From contig NC_065873.1 in NCBI RefSeq assembly GCF_933775445.1, forward strand, positions 25,668,001-25,732,000: a stretch of DNA of 64,000 nucleotides. The letters run 5' to 3'. The stretch comes from Argentina anserina. Its lineage: Eukaryota > Streptophyta > Magnoliopsida > Rosales > Rosaceae. The position numbers and the translations under genes were made by a program. Each line of letters begins with the position of its first letter. Positions within the stretch are counted from its first letter, which is position 1. A model generated the notes under the pieces. That model was not told the origin of the DNA, made no database searches, and saw only the letters and a program-made list of their open reading frames with translations. Positions 11,721-25,300 of the stretch are shown here, in pieces.

Positions 11721-12484
11721 TAGGACTGGACCCTATGATACTGAAAAAATCGAAACCGGCTATAATCAAACCGCGTTGAAAATGAGAAACGGGAACTGGA
11801 CGGAACCATTGCTTCGTTGTTGGAACCGAACTAAACCGAGCAGTTAATGTCGGTTATCGATTATATGCTTTCTGAAAACTGATGGAAACCGAACCAAACC
11901 GAGAATTGGAAGCTAAGGTTATAGTTTGTATTTGGTGAACATGTATAATCGGGTGCTTATGCAAAGAATATATTTAATAATAAATATATACATACAGAGA
12001 TATGTGATTTTAATTTTTCTATGTGTATAATCATGCATGCATAGATATAATGTAATGTTTGGAGGTTTTGTCAACTATCCATCATATTAAGACAAGTCTG
12101 GACGTCTAATGATTAGGCTCAATATGTTTAATGTGTTTTTTGGTTAACTTGTGTTTCAACGAAGTATAATAATTTTATTTAGTTAATATTTGAGTTCTGA
12201 ATTATTCATTTGGTGAATGTAACTCAATTGAAGTATTGAACTTGTAGCTTACTCCTTCACTTTTAATCTTTTTATTTTCATTAGTCAAGAACAAAATGTC
12301 AATAAAGATATTAAGTATTGTAACTGAAATGAAACCGAAACCGAGCCGAATTATAGGTTAACTGCGGTTGCAGTTTTTATATATATATTTCGGTTTTGGT
12401 TTTGAAAAATATGAAACCGAGAGTTTGGTGTCGAATTTCGGTTAGTGGTCATAAACCGAACAGTTGACACCGAGTCCAGCACTA
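11721..12484. mobile_element. hAT-like non-autonomous element with AACCGAA-rich ends
   Basis: The ends are TAGGACTGGACCC on the left and GAGTCCAGCACTA on the right, an imperfect inverted repeat (TAGGACTGGACCC versus TAGTGCTGGACTC). The flanks ATTAGTCC (11713-11720) and ATTAGTTT (12485-12492) match at 6 of 8 bases, consistent with a worn 8-bp duplication. Repeated AAACCGAACCGAG-like words cluster near both ends, as hAT subterminal motifs do. There is no coding capacity. Confidence 0.5.
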
Positions 12485-12624
12485 ATTAGTTTGATCACTC
12501 CGGTGTTTTGGATTTTTTGGTATTCTCTCTTTTCTCCTTTGTAAGTGAAAACATGTGTGTTCAAGTTGTAATAGATCAGTGTAACATTTGACGTGAAAGT
12601 CTAATAAAATTAATGAAAAAATTG

Positions 12625-12763
12625 GTGATGTTATTAAAACACCCTTTTTTGTTATTAACACACTTTTTATACATGAAATAGTCACAGCATGACATTATCT
12701 TTTTTAAAAATCATGTGAAGATTGGTGTATTAATAGTAAAAAGGGGTGTGTTAATATTATCAC
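12625..12763. mobile_element. Small MITE with ~40-bp inverted arms
   Basis: The left arm GTGATGTTATTAAAACACCC and the right arm GGGTGTGTTAATATTATCAC are inverted copies, extending through the T-rich tract and a second ATTAACACAC motif. The element is about 140 bp and non-coding. The target duplication is not clear. Confidence 0.5.
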
Positions 12764-13576
12764 ACAAAAAACCTAAAATGTGTTTTAGTTAATAGAGATA
12801 CCTAAACCATGGGAGCTATTGTATACGTAGCATTTGCGACCACAATATTTGTTTTGAATAAAAGCAACATAGAAATAGCAGGGTGTATAATATTGTGAGA
12901 AGCACTACACATTGCCCATTGATTAGTTATAATCAAAACCGGGATCAAATCGCACCCATTCTTTGTTTAATTTAACATTTAGAAAAGGCCATGCTTTTGG
13001 AACTATTGAGTGATGTTTACTTGCATAGGTGGATGATCATTTCCTTAATCTCATCCATTTCCCTTTGGTGCAAATTGCAACTAAGATAGTAGGTTACTAG
13101 ATAATTGTGATTTAAGTGGGGTTTATAAAAGACAAATCTCATCGGGCCGTGTTTTAGGGCCTCGTGTTTAGTCCATGTCACTGTTGTATGTAGCATAATC
13201 TTATATAATAGCTCCAAAGATAAAGCAAAGGATTAGTGTACAAGTTTTGTTAATAATATTTAGTCGTCAAAAGCCTCCTGTTAAAAAAGCCTCTTGTTAT
13301 TAAACTTGAATTACGTACGACTTGTTAAAGTTTGCAAAGAAATCAAAGCTACCCCACATGAGATAATTCAGATTGCAGGGTCATGACTCATGAGTCGGTC
13401 CTCAAGATTAAGCAGTGCAGCAACCGCATGTTAGTCTATACTCTATAACTATAATCGTGTCATGTCCCTTGCGTGAGTTCTAAGTTGATCTTTTGTTAAA
13501 TATCTTATCTGAGGATAGATGTTGATGATTTGCTTTAGGCTTATTGAATCTTAGGGCTGGTGGAGGGGTTTTGGTT
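12764..13576. other. Intergenic, no gene recognised
   Basis: AT-rich DNA with short frames only; the 66-residue minus-strand frame near 13017 has no recognisable features. Confidence 0.4.
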
Positions 13577-13584
13577 TCTGATGC

Positions 13585-16505
13585 TAGGCCTCATCAATTA
13601 GTTTGCGGATCCGCAAAGCCCGTTAAGCTCCGCAAGTTCGACAGGCTTTTACCCGGTCCGGTTTGCGAGAAAGCCCGCCAAAACTCTTTTCCGTAGTACA
13701 GGGCCGGGCTTAAATTAGAGGTGTGAAACTCGGCTCGGCCCGTGGCACCGTCCCGTAAAAGTCCGTCAAATAATAAAATATTATACATACATATTTTATT
13801 AAGTTTAGAATAAAACTATCGCATTATGAAGCAACTATATGAAAGAAACTTCTCAGGATCGATCGACACCAGTCGATATGATCAGTATATATATTTAATG
13901 ACACAGTACAAATTTCATCCAATTCGGACCTCGTTTAACTGCCGGAATATCCAGTAAACCGAAAACAACACTAATATGTCATAAGGGAAGACCCATTACC
14001 AAAATGCCAACACCGAAAATCGTTTGCATATCTGAAATCACCTAATTTTTGTCACTGATTGTGTGTGGTCGCACAAAAAAAACTCATTTGGCAAAGCCCA
14101 AGTCAATTAGGATTTTAATATGTCAAAACGCCTTTTTTTTTGTTGACGGTAGGTACGGACGGTCAAACAATATCCAAAATGGACGAAATTTTTACAGGTT
14201 CCCTAAATATATATACTGATCACATATGCTGGTGTCGATCGACCATATTTCGAACTTAAGTTATTGATCGCCGAAGCGTCCACTAATGTACCATAACCTT
14301 TGTATTATGTTTATAATAAAAATATCACATTATAAAGCAACTATATGAAATAAACTTATCAGGATCGATCGAAATCAACCGATGTGATTGACTGATTGGT
14401 ATATATATTTAGTGACCCTGTAAAATTTTTATCCAATTTGGACTTCATTTAACCGTCGAAATTTTAAGTAAATCGAAAACACCACTAATATGTCCTAAAG
14501 GAGGACCTATTACAAATATGCGAATGCCGAAAGTCATTTGCATATAAGAAATCACCTAATTTTTGTTACCTATCGTGCGCAGTTGAATTAAATAAATATA
14601 TTTGGAAAAACCTCGGTCAATGGGTTTCAATATGTTAAAACGCCTATTTTTTTAGTTGACCGTTGGTACGAACGGTCAAACCATGTCCAAAACGGACAAA
14701 TTTTTTATGGATTCCCTAAATATATATACCGATCACATCTACTAGAGTCGATCGACCAAATTTCGAACTGGAGTTGTCGATCGCCGAAGTGTCCACTAAT
14801 GTATTATAACTTTTTATATTAGGTTTATAATAAATCTATCCCATTATGAAGCAACTATATGAAGAAAATTTTTCGAAATCGATCAACACCATCATATGTG
14901 ATCAGTATATATATTCAGTGATCATTTTAAAATTTAATCCAATTCGGACATCGTTTAACCGTTATAATTTTCGGTAAATCGAAAACACCACTAATATGCC
15001 CTAATGGAGGACCTATTATAAATATGCGAACGCCGGAAGCCGTTTACATATATGAAAATTACATAATTTTTGTTACCTATCGTGGTTGGTTGCACTAAAT
15101 AAATCTATTTGGCAAAGCCTCGGTCAATGAGGTTTCAATATGTTAAAACACATCTTTTTTAATTGACCGTTGGTATGAACGGTTAAATCATGTCCAAAAC
15201 GGACGAAATGTTTAGGGATTCCCTAAATATATATACCGATCACATCTACTGGTGTCGATCGACCATATTTTGAATTAAAGTTGTCGATTGCCGAAGTGTC
15301 CACTAATGTATTATAATATTTATATTAGGTTTATAATAAATCTATCACATTATGAAGCGACTATATGAAGGAAACTTCTCGGAATCGATCAACACCATCC
15401 GATGTGATCAGTATATATATTTAGTATTTATTTTAAAATTTCATCCAATTCAGACCTCGTTTAACCGTCAGAATATTTGGTCAATCGAAAACACCACTAA
15501 GAGGACTTATTACAAATATGCCATAAGGGAGTACCTATTACAAATATGCCATAAGGGAGTACCTATTACAAATATGCTAACGCCGAAAGGTGTTTACATA
15601 TCTGAAATCACCTAATTTTTTTTACCTATCGTGCGTGGTCGCACTGAAGAAATCTATTTGGTAAAGCATTGGTCAATGAGGTTTCAATATGTCAAATCGC
15701 CTCTTTGTTAGTTGACCGTTGGTACGAACGGTTAAATAATGTCCAAAACGGATGGAATTTTTACGGGTTCCCTAAATATATATATCGATCACATCTACTG
15801 GTTTCGATCGACTATATTTTGAATTGGAGTTGTCGATCGCCGAATTGTCAACTAATGCATTATAACTTTTATATTAGGTTTATAATAAAACTATCACATT
15901 ATGAGGCGACTATATGAAGCAAACTTCTCGGAATCAATCGATACCATCCGATGTGATCAATATATATATTTAATGATCATTTTAAAATTTCATCCAATTC
16001 GAACTTCGTTTCACCGTCGGAATTTCCGATAAACAAAAAACAACACTAATATGCCATAAGGGGAGATCCATTATCAAGATGCGAATGCGGAAAACTGTTT
16101 ACATATTTTAAATCATCTAATTTTTGTCACCGATCATGCGTGGTCGTAACGAGAAAACCCATTTGGCAAAGCCCGGTCAATGATGATTTATTATGTGAAA
16201 ACGCTTCTTTTTTTGGTTGACCTAAAATTCTGACGGTTAAACGAGGTATGAATTGGATGAAATTTTTACAGGGTCCCTAAATATATATATCGATCACAAC
16301 TATTGGTGTCGATCGACAATATTTTCAAAACTAGAATTTATTTGTGACTTTTTTTAGAATGTTTTCTAATAATTATTTTATTGTTTCAAACCCTTAAATT
16401 AGAGTATTATATTTTTTTTCTGATATAAGCCCGCAAGGCCCGTTTTAGGTTGGTGGGTTTGGATCTTCGTATTCGTGAAAATACTCGGCCCGTTGACGAG
16501 CCCTA
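13585..16505 (-). mobile_element. hAT-like non-autonomous element, copy 2 (2921 bp)
   Basis: The ends are TAGGCCTCATC on the left and GACGAGCCCTA on the right, with a perfect 8-bp target duplication TCTGATGC at 13577-13584 and 16506-16513. This copy fixes the family boundaries precisely. It lies opposite to copy 1. The anchor word near CGATCGACCATAT recurs at roughly 14224, 14726, 15241, 15791 and 16297, so about five units of 500-550 bp remain, more diverged than in copy 1. One unit holds a short local triplication of a GGGAGTACCTATTACAAATA-like word near 15500-15580. GGGCC-rich subterminal DNA is reduced compared with copies 1 and 3. Confidence 0.85.
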
Positions 16506-16553
16506 TCTGATGCAATGAAGCAACTATGCAGGTTGTTAACGTTGTGGGGTGAG

Positions 16554-17409
16554 TGATGCGCTCATATTATCTTATATTTTTATGCATCAAATTCTTAGTT
16601 ATCTGATTTATGTTTTTTTAGTGTGTTTATAGGTTTGTGTCAAAGAGAAGAAAATAAGCTAAAATGAGCTAATACATATTAAATAACAATTATAAACTTC
16701 ATTGTCAGTATCTTCCAGTGAAGAAGATCCAACTTTGCCGAGCTATTGTAGGCGTTGCAGATCGAATTAGACCATAAGCCATATATCATTAGAAAGACAC
16801 AAAAGTCTATTTTATATAGGATTTTATGGATCTTTATTTGGATACTTTTAGAGGAAGTTATGAGGTCAAAACTGAAATATACTCAAGTTTGTTAATTTTC
16901 ATGGAGAAGTCAAGTTGCGTTGCTAAGTGCTTTCAATTTCAATGCATCAAAGTCAATGATTCAGATGAGGATCTAAAGAGTACAAGATTCCTACTTTTAC
17001 AAATTAAATGTAAAAGTTTCCCATTCCATATCAAGATAAGAGTCTGAAACCAAGTCTTACAAGGAAATTGAAGTCAAAGATGAGCAAGAATATTTACTAT
17101 ATAAGAGAGTACAAATTTCATATGAGAAGAAGTCTCCGGAGCACAATGTAGATGGCAAGGGAACATAGACCATTCATCCATCTTTACTATTTCATTCTTT
17201 TATGATTTTCTTAGTTGTAGTTTGTTAAACATTTTTCTAGGGTTAGGATGATGCTCTATATTGATTGTTTTTGTGATCATAAATTAGATTAATTAAGTTA
17301 GAATTTAGATCTATTTTAGATCTCTAGTTAGAACGACCTCGTATTTATGCACTATATTAACAACAATTCGTATGCTTGCGAGTTTTAATTAAAATTTCGC
17401 AACAATAAA
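16554..17409 (+). mobile_element. Putative solo LTR (Ty3/gypsy-like)
   Basis: The segment starts TGATGCGCTCATATTATC, a start seen in several plant gypsy LTRs, and has a TATA-like CTATATAAGAGAG near 17097. The word GGTGAG occurs immediately before it (16548-16553) and again at 17410-17415. The right end is uncertain: either CAACA at 17404 or just before GGTGAG. It has no frame of interest. It lies 48 bp beyond hAT copy 2. Confidence 0.35.
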
Positions 17410-17415
17410 GGTGAG

Positions 17416-18640
17416 TCTAATTCACTTAATTAATTATTTGTGAGTGTTATCTTATGGGTGTGGCTATTGCCACTCCACAATATTCTTTGTTCACCCTACA
17501 ATCATATTTTAATTTAAATATTTTCATTTTTACCCTTGAATATTTTTTATTATACTTTGATATATTAATAACGTGCTAAATTAATAATTTTTGCAAGTCG
17601 TGAGCTATTAGGCAAGTAGGCTTTGATTATACAAGTAGAATGGTTGAATTCTTTCTTAGTGGGATGGAGTATCTCTTTTATAGGCCGTTAAGAAAGTCCA
17701 TCTCCTCTACATTTTCTTCAATGTAGGACAAACTTCCTTATTCTAGTCTTCAAGGATTGTTGTGAAATTATCTTAGTGAGGCCAGAAATGTGACTTTCAT
17801 GTAATGTCTTCGCGATTTCCGATCATCATTCAATAACTTGTATAATGAGGAACGCTATACATGTCATGGTTGTGACTTATAGAGAATTATACTTACGCTT
17901 GGTGGCATGGTATACAAGCATGCTAGTGGTGCGGTGGCGGTATACCAATACGGGTATGCGTGAATTTTTTCGTTTTGCATCCATTAATAACGAAAATTCC
18001 TTTATGCGAGTTGAAGAAATGCACACAACAATTGGGCTATTCGGCTGGGTTCAACTTTTGGGAACAGAAATTGGGCTAGCCCTCCTTGGGGTATCTCCAT
18101 CGAGAAGAAGCCCAAATGGTCTCATACCTTGAACTCGGAAACAACTTCACGCAGAATATTCACCGGGAAAAGTTAAATTCAGAGCTCTCTTTTCTGACTC
18201 GTTGTTGAGACAAAATTCAGAGTTGGATACGCGTTCCTTATAAATACTAGGTAGCGATACCGCCCAGTCTCACCTAATTCCCAAGAATCCTATAACATCA
18301 TCTGTCTTACAATCTAAGTCTACAAAGCAAGGAATCATAAACTAAACTTGTAGAGCGTCCATTCCAATTCAAGCATTACCTAATTCCCCAATCTGCAAAA
18401 CAAAGCAAAACCCAAACACAAAGCTTGGAGCTTTGTCAGTTTGTCATTCCCACTTGCCCAGAAACAAGGAACACAAACATTCTGTGATCAATACTGGCGT
18501 AGGTTGTCAATTGCTTTTAAGGATTAACAAGAGTTTGAGAGTGGGTGGATTGGTTAGTTGGGTGGCCCCGTCCTTTTCGTGTACTTCACTTGTTAAAAAA
18601 TTTCAGTTGGGGTTTTAAGTGGTACAAGTGATAGATGGTC
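17416..18640. other. Intergenic, upstream of the xylanase gene
   Basis: The 95-residue frame at 17845-18132 shows no domain, and no repeat ends were found. The last few hundred bases are probably promoter of the xylanase gene. Confidence 0.4.
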
Positions 18641-18643
18641 GTG

Positions 18644-18652
18644 TTTATAAAT
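18644..18652 (+). promoter_or_regulatory. TATA box of the xylanase gene
   Basis: TTTATAAAT lies about 200 nt upstream of the ATG. The leader is probably spliced: GT donor at 18729 after ATCCTCAG and TTAG acceptor ending at 18831, leaving about 15 nt of leader before the ATG at 18847. Confidence 0.5.
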
Positions 18653-18846
18653 GAGGAGGGTCTTAGCTTTGTGCTGCAATCGTCTTAAGCATAAGCAAAA
18701 CCAAACCCAGAAGGAGAACAATCCTCAGGTACTTTACTTATTCGCTTCTCTTTTTCTATGTTATTGAGCATAATGTAGTCTCTATGATTAACATTCTCAT
18801 TTTGTTTTTGTGGGTTTTGGGGTTGGGTTAGAGATCAGAAGAAGCC

Positions 18847-21800
18847 ATGGAGAACTTGAAGATTGAAAATGCCGCCGACGATTCAAAGGTTGGTTCTTTT
18901 TTTTGGAACTGAATTTAATTTTGTTTGGATGTGTGTTAATTTTGGTTTTGCTTACTGGTGTTTTAAAGAGCTTGAAATGATAATCAGGGGTTTTATGAAA
19001 CCAAAAACCTAAACTTGTGCTTTTGCATGCAGAATGTGAACCGAGATATGGTAAATTCTAGTAGTCAAGGTACAAATATCATAGTGAACCATGATTTCTG
19101 TGGAGGGTTGCAATCCTGGCACCCCAATTGCTGTGAGGGCTATGTAGTTTCAGCTGATTCTGTCCACCAACAAGCAAATTCGGGTGGAAACTACGCGGTT
19201 GTTACCAATCGGAAAGAATGCTGGCAGGGATTGGAGCAGAATATCACTGGGAGAGTGTCCCCTGGTTCGACTTACTTGGTTTCGGCTTCTGTTGGGGTCT
19301 CGGGACCTCTCCAGGGATGTGTTGATGTTCTGGCAACAGTGAAAATGGAATGCAAAGGTTCTGAAACTAAGTATTCTCTGGTGGGGAGGTAAAGGTGTTT
19401 TTGTTCTTTTAGTTGGATTTTGTGTTCTTTATGAGAGAGTGAACTAGTTTTTAACAGTTGTAATTACCTGCAGAAGTTCTGTATCAACTGGGAAATGGGA
19501 AAAGTTGGAAGGCAAATTTACACTGTCAACAATGCCTGACAAGGCTGTGTTTTACTTGGAAGGGCCTTCTCCTGAAATTGACTTGCTTATACAATCTGTA
19601 GTGATATCTTGTTCTAGTCCAAAGGAACGGCGGGTACTACTTCAACTCCCAATCTTTTTTCCTTGGAATGACTTTGGTCTATTGTAGCATGATAAAAGAG
19701 TAGTGTAGCTATAAGCAAGAATCTGCAGCTAGAGTTATGTAGTTTTATTGATAAGCAATTTAATTTCTTCTTTGCCTCTCCTTATATCTAATGTCTACTA
19801 GTTAATGATTGATTTTGGAATGTTTATTTTCCTATCTAATTTCTTCCCATAATCAGCAGGGAAATGTTAGTCCTGGAGATGAAGATGTAGTCCTAAACCC
19901 AAACTTTGAGGATGGCTTGAGTAATTGGACCGGAAGAAGCTGCAAAGTTGTTTTACATGACTCGATGGGAGATGGAAAAATCGTCCCTCAGTCTGGAAAA
20001 GTTTTTGCTGCTGCAACAGAACGCACACAGAATTGGAATGGCATTCAGCAGGATATTACTGGGAGAGTGCAGCGCAAGCTAGCTTACGAGGCTACCGCTG
20101 TTGTCCGCATATTTGGTAACAATGTGACTAGTTCTGTTGTGCGTGCTACCTTATGGGTGCAGTCACCGAATGGTCGTGAACAGTATATTGGCATTTCTAA
20201 GTAATTGACTCTCTCTGATCAAATTCTTATATACTTGCTTTTCAGTAATCATAGAATTGTGCTGTTAGTACTATCTCAAATTACAGTACACATCCCTTCC
20301 CTTAATAGAAGTTGGTTTGCTCTAAAGTATACAGGCAACAGACAAGGATTGGGCACAGTTGAAGGGGAAATTTCTCTTAAACGGATCCCCATCCAAAGTA
20401 GTCATATATTTAGAAGGTCCACCAGCAGGAACCGATATTCTTGTCAACAGTATCGTTGTCAAGCACGCAGAGAAAGCCCCTCCTTCCTCTCCACCAGATA
20501 TCGAGGTTAGTAGGATAACTAAATTTTATGTGAATGTTTCTTGGAGCTGAGTAAGTAGTACGTAAACGTGAAATATATGTTTCTGCTTTTGTAGAATCCT
20601 GGTTTTGGAGTAAATATAATTGATAACAGCAATCTAAGTAATGGCACCAATGGGTGGTTTCCTCTTGGTAATTGCACTTTGAGTGTGGGAACTGGTTCAC
20701 CACATATACTTCCTCCAATGGCGAGAGACAGCCTTGGTGCACATGAACCTTTAAGTGGTCGCTACATACTTGTAACCAAGCGCACGCAGACTTGGATGGG
20801 TCCTGCTCAGATGATTGGTGACAAATTGAAACTCTTTTTGACATATCAAGTATCTGCTTGGGTTCGGATTGGTGCTGGAGCAACTGGTCCACAAAATGTA
20901 AACATTGCACTTGGTGTGGACAATCAGTGGGTGAATGGAGGCCAAGCTGAGGTGGGTGACAACAGATGGCATGAAATTGGTGGTTCCTTTAGAATTGAGA
21001 AACAGCCGGCCAAAGTGATGGTGTATATCCAAGGTCCTGCTCCAGGTGTAGACTTGATGGTTGCTGGAGTGCAGATATTTGCTGTTGACAGACATGCAAG
21101 ATTTAGACACTTGAAGAAGCAGACTGAGATGGTAAACATTATATGATTTGCATCAGCAAACTTGTCTTGCTAAATATAGACGATTTTTGGATATTCGTGA
21201 GTTAGTTCTTATATATTAATTGTTTGTTTCAATGCAGATCCGTAAGCGCGATGTTGTCTTAAAATTTTCAGGATTAGACTTGAGCAGTGGATATGGCTTC
21301 GTAAAAATTAAACAATCACAAAACAGTTTTCCATTTGGGACGTGCATAAGCAGGACGAATATTGACAATGAAGATTTTGTTGATTTCTTCGTGAAAAACT
21401 TCAACTGGTCTGTATTTGGAAATGAACTGAAATGGTATTGGACTGAACCTCAAAAGGGAAATTTCAATTATAAAGATGCTGATGAGATGGTGGATTTGTG
21501 CATGAGTCACAACATTGATTTGCGTGGCCATTGTATCTATTGGGAAGTGGTGGACACAGTCCAGCAATGGATCCGTTCGTTGAGCCAAAATGACTTGTCA
21601 ACTGCTGTCCAAAGTCGAGTAACAGACCTTCTCACCCGATACAAAGGGAAGTTCAGGCACTATGATGTCAATAATGAAATGCTGCATGGTTCATTTTATC
21701 AGGACAAATTGGGTAAAAATATCAGAGCCAACATGTTCAAGACGGCAAACCAACTGGATCCATCTGCACTCCTATTTGTGAATGATTATCACGTCGAGGA

Positions 21801-22353
21801 TGGTTGTGATACCAGATCATCACCAGAAAAGTACATTGAACAGATCCTTGATTTGCAACTACAAGGTGCTCCAGTTGGTGGGATTGGAATTCAAGGACAT
21901 ATTGATAGTCCAGTAGGTCCAATTGTTTGTTCTGCTCTTGATAAATTGGGCATCCTTGGCCTTCCGATCTGGTTCACAGAACTTGACGTCTCATCCAGCA
22001 ACGAATGTGTTCGTGCAGATGACTTGGAGGTAATGCTTAGAGAAGCATTTGCCAATCCCTCAGTAGAAGGCGTAGTCATGTGGGGTTTCTGGGAGCTGTT
22101 CATGAGCCGTGAAAATTCGCATCTAGTGAATGCCGAAGGGGACATCAACGAAGCTGGAAAGCGTTACTTGCAACTCAAGCAAGAGTGGCTCTCCCATGCT
22201 CATGGACACATTGACGAACAGGGACAGTTCAGGTTTAGAGGCTTCCATGGAACATACACTATAGAGATCGTTACCGCGTCTAAGAAAGTTCAAAAGACAT
22301 TTGTGGTCGACAAGGGCGATGACTCCCCATTTGAGGTCTCCATTGCTCTATAA
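18847..22353 (+). CDS. XYN1: GH10 endo-1,4-beta-xylanase with three CBM22-type modules
   Basis: Coding exons are 18847-18888, 19033-19388, 19474-19633, 19860-20200, 20328-20505, 20595-21131 and 21238-22353, which encode 909 residues in one frame. Three carbohydrate-binding modules lie at about residues 15-186, 187-359 and 360-538 (starts NHDFCGGLQSW, NPNFEDGLSNW, NSNLSNGTNGW). The GH10 barrel fills exon 7. The expected catalytic pair is present: acid/base E685 in VNNEMLHG and nucleophile E786 in WFTELDVSS. The domain order and length match Arabidopsis XYN1 (RXF12), which hydrolyses xylan backbones in cell walls, for example in vascular tissue. The N-terminus MENLKIENAADDSK is not a signal peptide, so export is unexplained. 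The exon 4 acceptor is a CAGCAG pair and may start at 19857 or 19860, adding or omitting one Gln. Module borders coincide with phase-0 introns. Confidence 0.93.
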
Positions 22354-25300
22354 CTCTGCTGCTTCAATCTCTTCCATTCTTTTCAAGCAAGGGTTGCATC
22401 AATACACTACCTCATTCACTTGTATGTATATTTCCGATCACTGAAATAATACCATATCTTTTGAATTACTATGGGCCAAGCCCACCAAGGTCTGTTTCCA
22501 CAAATACTTACAAAAATAGAAAAGCGTCAGATCAACATCAACGGATTACATTAAACTAGGTATATTTTCCTCATGATTTAAAGGCAATGATTTGGGAGTC
22601 CAAATGATAATCAAGGGCCCAAATCCAAAATGCCTTTACGGAAAGAAATGACCCACCACAATCACATCGAGCTGAAACTCCCACCATCTGCTGCCGGTAC
22701 TACTAGACTAAGAGAGCTATGACTATGACTACTTAGTTGGAGACTTGAAGAGTTTTCCCCTTTTATTTTCTCTCCATTGGTATCATGATGCTGGTAACAG
22801 GACCCCAAACACAGTCCCATTCCTGTCCCTAAATACCTGGTTACTCTGGGCCCCATATCCCACGTGGGAGCACAGCATGCCTTTCCGTGGTTTACATTCA
22901 CCGCTGTTCTTATGCCCCAACATGATCTTCCCCAAACCACTAAGCCTTGGTTTTCCTTGCTGTGACGGTGTGTGAGTTAATTTAATTTGGTCCAATCACA
23001 CAATTTCTACTAATTAACTAGATGAAACTAAAACAAGAATCTATGTCTTTAACTCATAATCTATGTCACAAAATTTGGGTAGACTGTATTGAAACCCAAG
23101 ACAACGTTCTTTAGTAATTTTTAGCCTTATGCTCATTGTCTGTTTCAGTTTGCTCATGAAGGATATGCATATGGAAAATTTAGTTGTTGAATGTTAGCAC
23201 GGAGATTCTAATAGTGTTTTGCATATTTCTTTTCCTCCAGTTCGAATATCACCATAAAAAATAACTTCAAATAGTAGAGTCAAGAGTGCCATTACTTTTA
23301 CAACCAATGCTGCATCTATATGTATATTTTCTCACCTAAAAAAAATGTATATTTTCATGAGATCAGATGGGAAGAGATCACACTCTGAGATATGGTGGTC
23401 ACCATCAGTAGAGTTAACGTTTGATATGATGGGGAGTGCTGGGTGGGTCGCAGACTTATCAGAAAGTTGACAGAAAACTAGTTCTTTTCTCTTCTCAATA
23501 ATTTCAAGGGAAGAAAAATATAAAGAAATTAAATAGAAAATATATTTAAAACTGAGTGAACGGTGGAGTTGCTGAGAAGGGTAAGTGGGACAATGGCAGA
23601 GCTGTTATCATGCCTCCGAAACACTACTGCATCGGGAAACAACTCCCGCGCTGTTTTAGCGCGCCCTTCTCCCAAAGGCCCAAACGACAGCGTTTGCAGG
23701 CCCCATCTTCCACCCACCAGCTCTCTCTCTCTCTCTCTCTCGGTGAACTAATCTCAGTGAGACTTATTATCCAAAAAAAAAAATCTCAGTGAGACTGAGA
23801 AAGAATCCCCCGCCCGATACCACGTCCTGTCTGTAATTATCCAACACTTGCTTACCCTGGTTTTTCCCAAGTCTCCCAGTTATAAACTTTAGGAGTAACT
23901 GTGATGGTTTAGATTAGTATGAGCTTAATTATTGGGTAGATCGAGAACACCGCAAATTAGGCCTGGAGTTTCTGTGCTCTAATATATTTATGCTAGCTCT
24001 CCGAAGTATATATCAATTCAAAATTGTCGTTTCATGTTCTGTTATAGAGTCCTGTTTTTTTTAATCTGATGGATTAATCTCATCTCTAATGATTATGATC
24101 CGAATTCGTTGTAATTCATCTCAAATAAATGAATTAATCTTTGATAAAAAACATTTCTTTTGATAAGAATGCATGTCAGTTCAACTTTTTACATGCACTG
24201 TTTATTTACCATATTCTGCAGTTGTTTCACTATTTTTCGTTGGAAATCTGTGTTACCAATCTGTTCATCTTTTGATAGCTAGGTATTCAGTCTACTGGTG
24301 TATATTTTCTCGGAAGTGATCAATCAAGCTACAACTAGTCTTATCTAGCCCTAGCTACTACGTACCATACATTATAATTAATAGCGGGCTACCCCCCTCC
24401 ATTAATAACAAAAACTCCTCCTACGGTTGATAACATTGACTGTAACTTGTCTTGTCTGCTGTTATGTACTCAGCAAATGGTAGTTTAATTAGTTTTGATT
24501 TACAGCTACCGCTCAAACAAGAACTAGCTACATTAGGCCAGCTACTGCTACATTTTGAGGATCATCAGGACTAGTGCGTACACGTACATACAACAGGCAG
24601 GAGTCCTCCTGAGAGAGGATTTAATTTGTCATCACTATCAATATGATTCTTCTGTGAAATTGTTAGGGTTTTAGTAGTGATCAACTGATCATGTTATTCT
24701 TTAGTAGTGAATGTGTTAATCACCAATTTTTCCTGTTAGGCATGTATTAGTTACTTAAATAAAGTCAGGTGATTAATTAAAGTAAGCCTTTAACTGTCAA
24801 AATTATTATTAGATATTTTATTGGTAATAAGTTTCTAAATTTAAAATTAGAAAGTTTGTTCGGAAAAGAGGCTGCTAAATTTAATGGCATATGCACACAA
24901 AGAAAGTTGCTCCGCAAAGGAAAAGGTCCATGTACCAACATATTCGTACCAATCAGCAATAGAATGCAAGATCATATTGGATTTTAATAGAATGGAAATT
25001 GGAAGTTGATTCGTTTCATGGCATAAAAAAAGAGGAGAACGAGATCGGATATGTTCCTATAAATAATTCGATCAACTCTGAGTCTTTGTGTTTACGCTAA
25101 CCCTCATTCTCTCTTGACATCAATCAAATCCGATTCTTAAAAGCTTAATTTAATCAGACAATCAATACTTTATTCATAACATATAGTCAAATAAGCTCAT
25201 TTCTAGCTTAGTGTTAGTGGTCGTAGCTGTGCGCTGATTGAAACCTCCATCTAAATATGTTCTTTACCCTTAAACAAAAAGACAGAACTTTCATTGACTC

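Noticed and set aside
22660..22990. GGAATGGGACTGTGTTTGGGG on the minus strand, reminiscent of a miR482-type 5p arm
   Set aside because: No matching 3p arm occurs within the next hundred bases on the same strand and no hairpin is apparent, so no microRNA gene was called.
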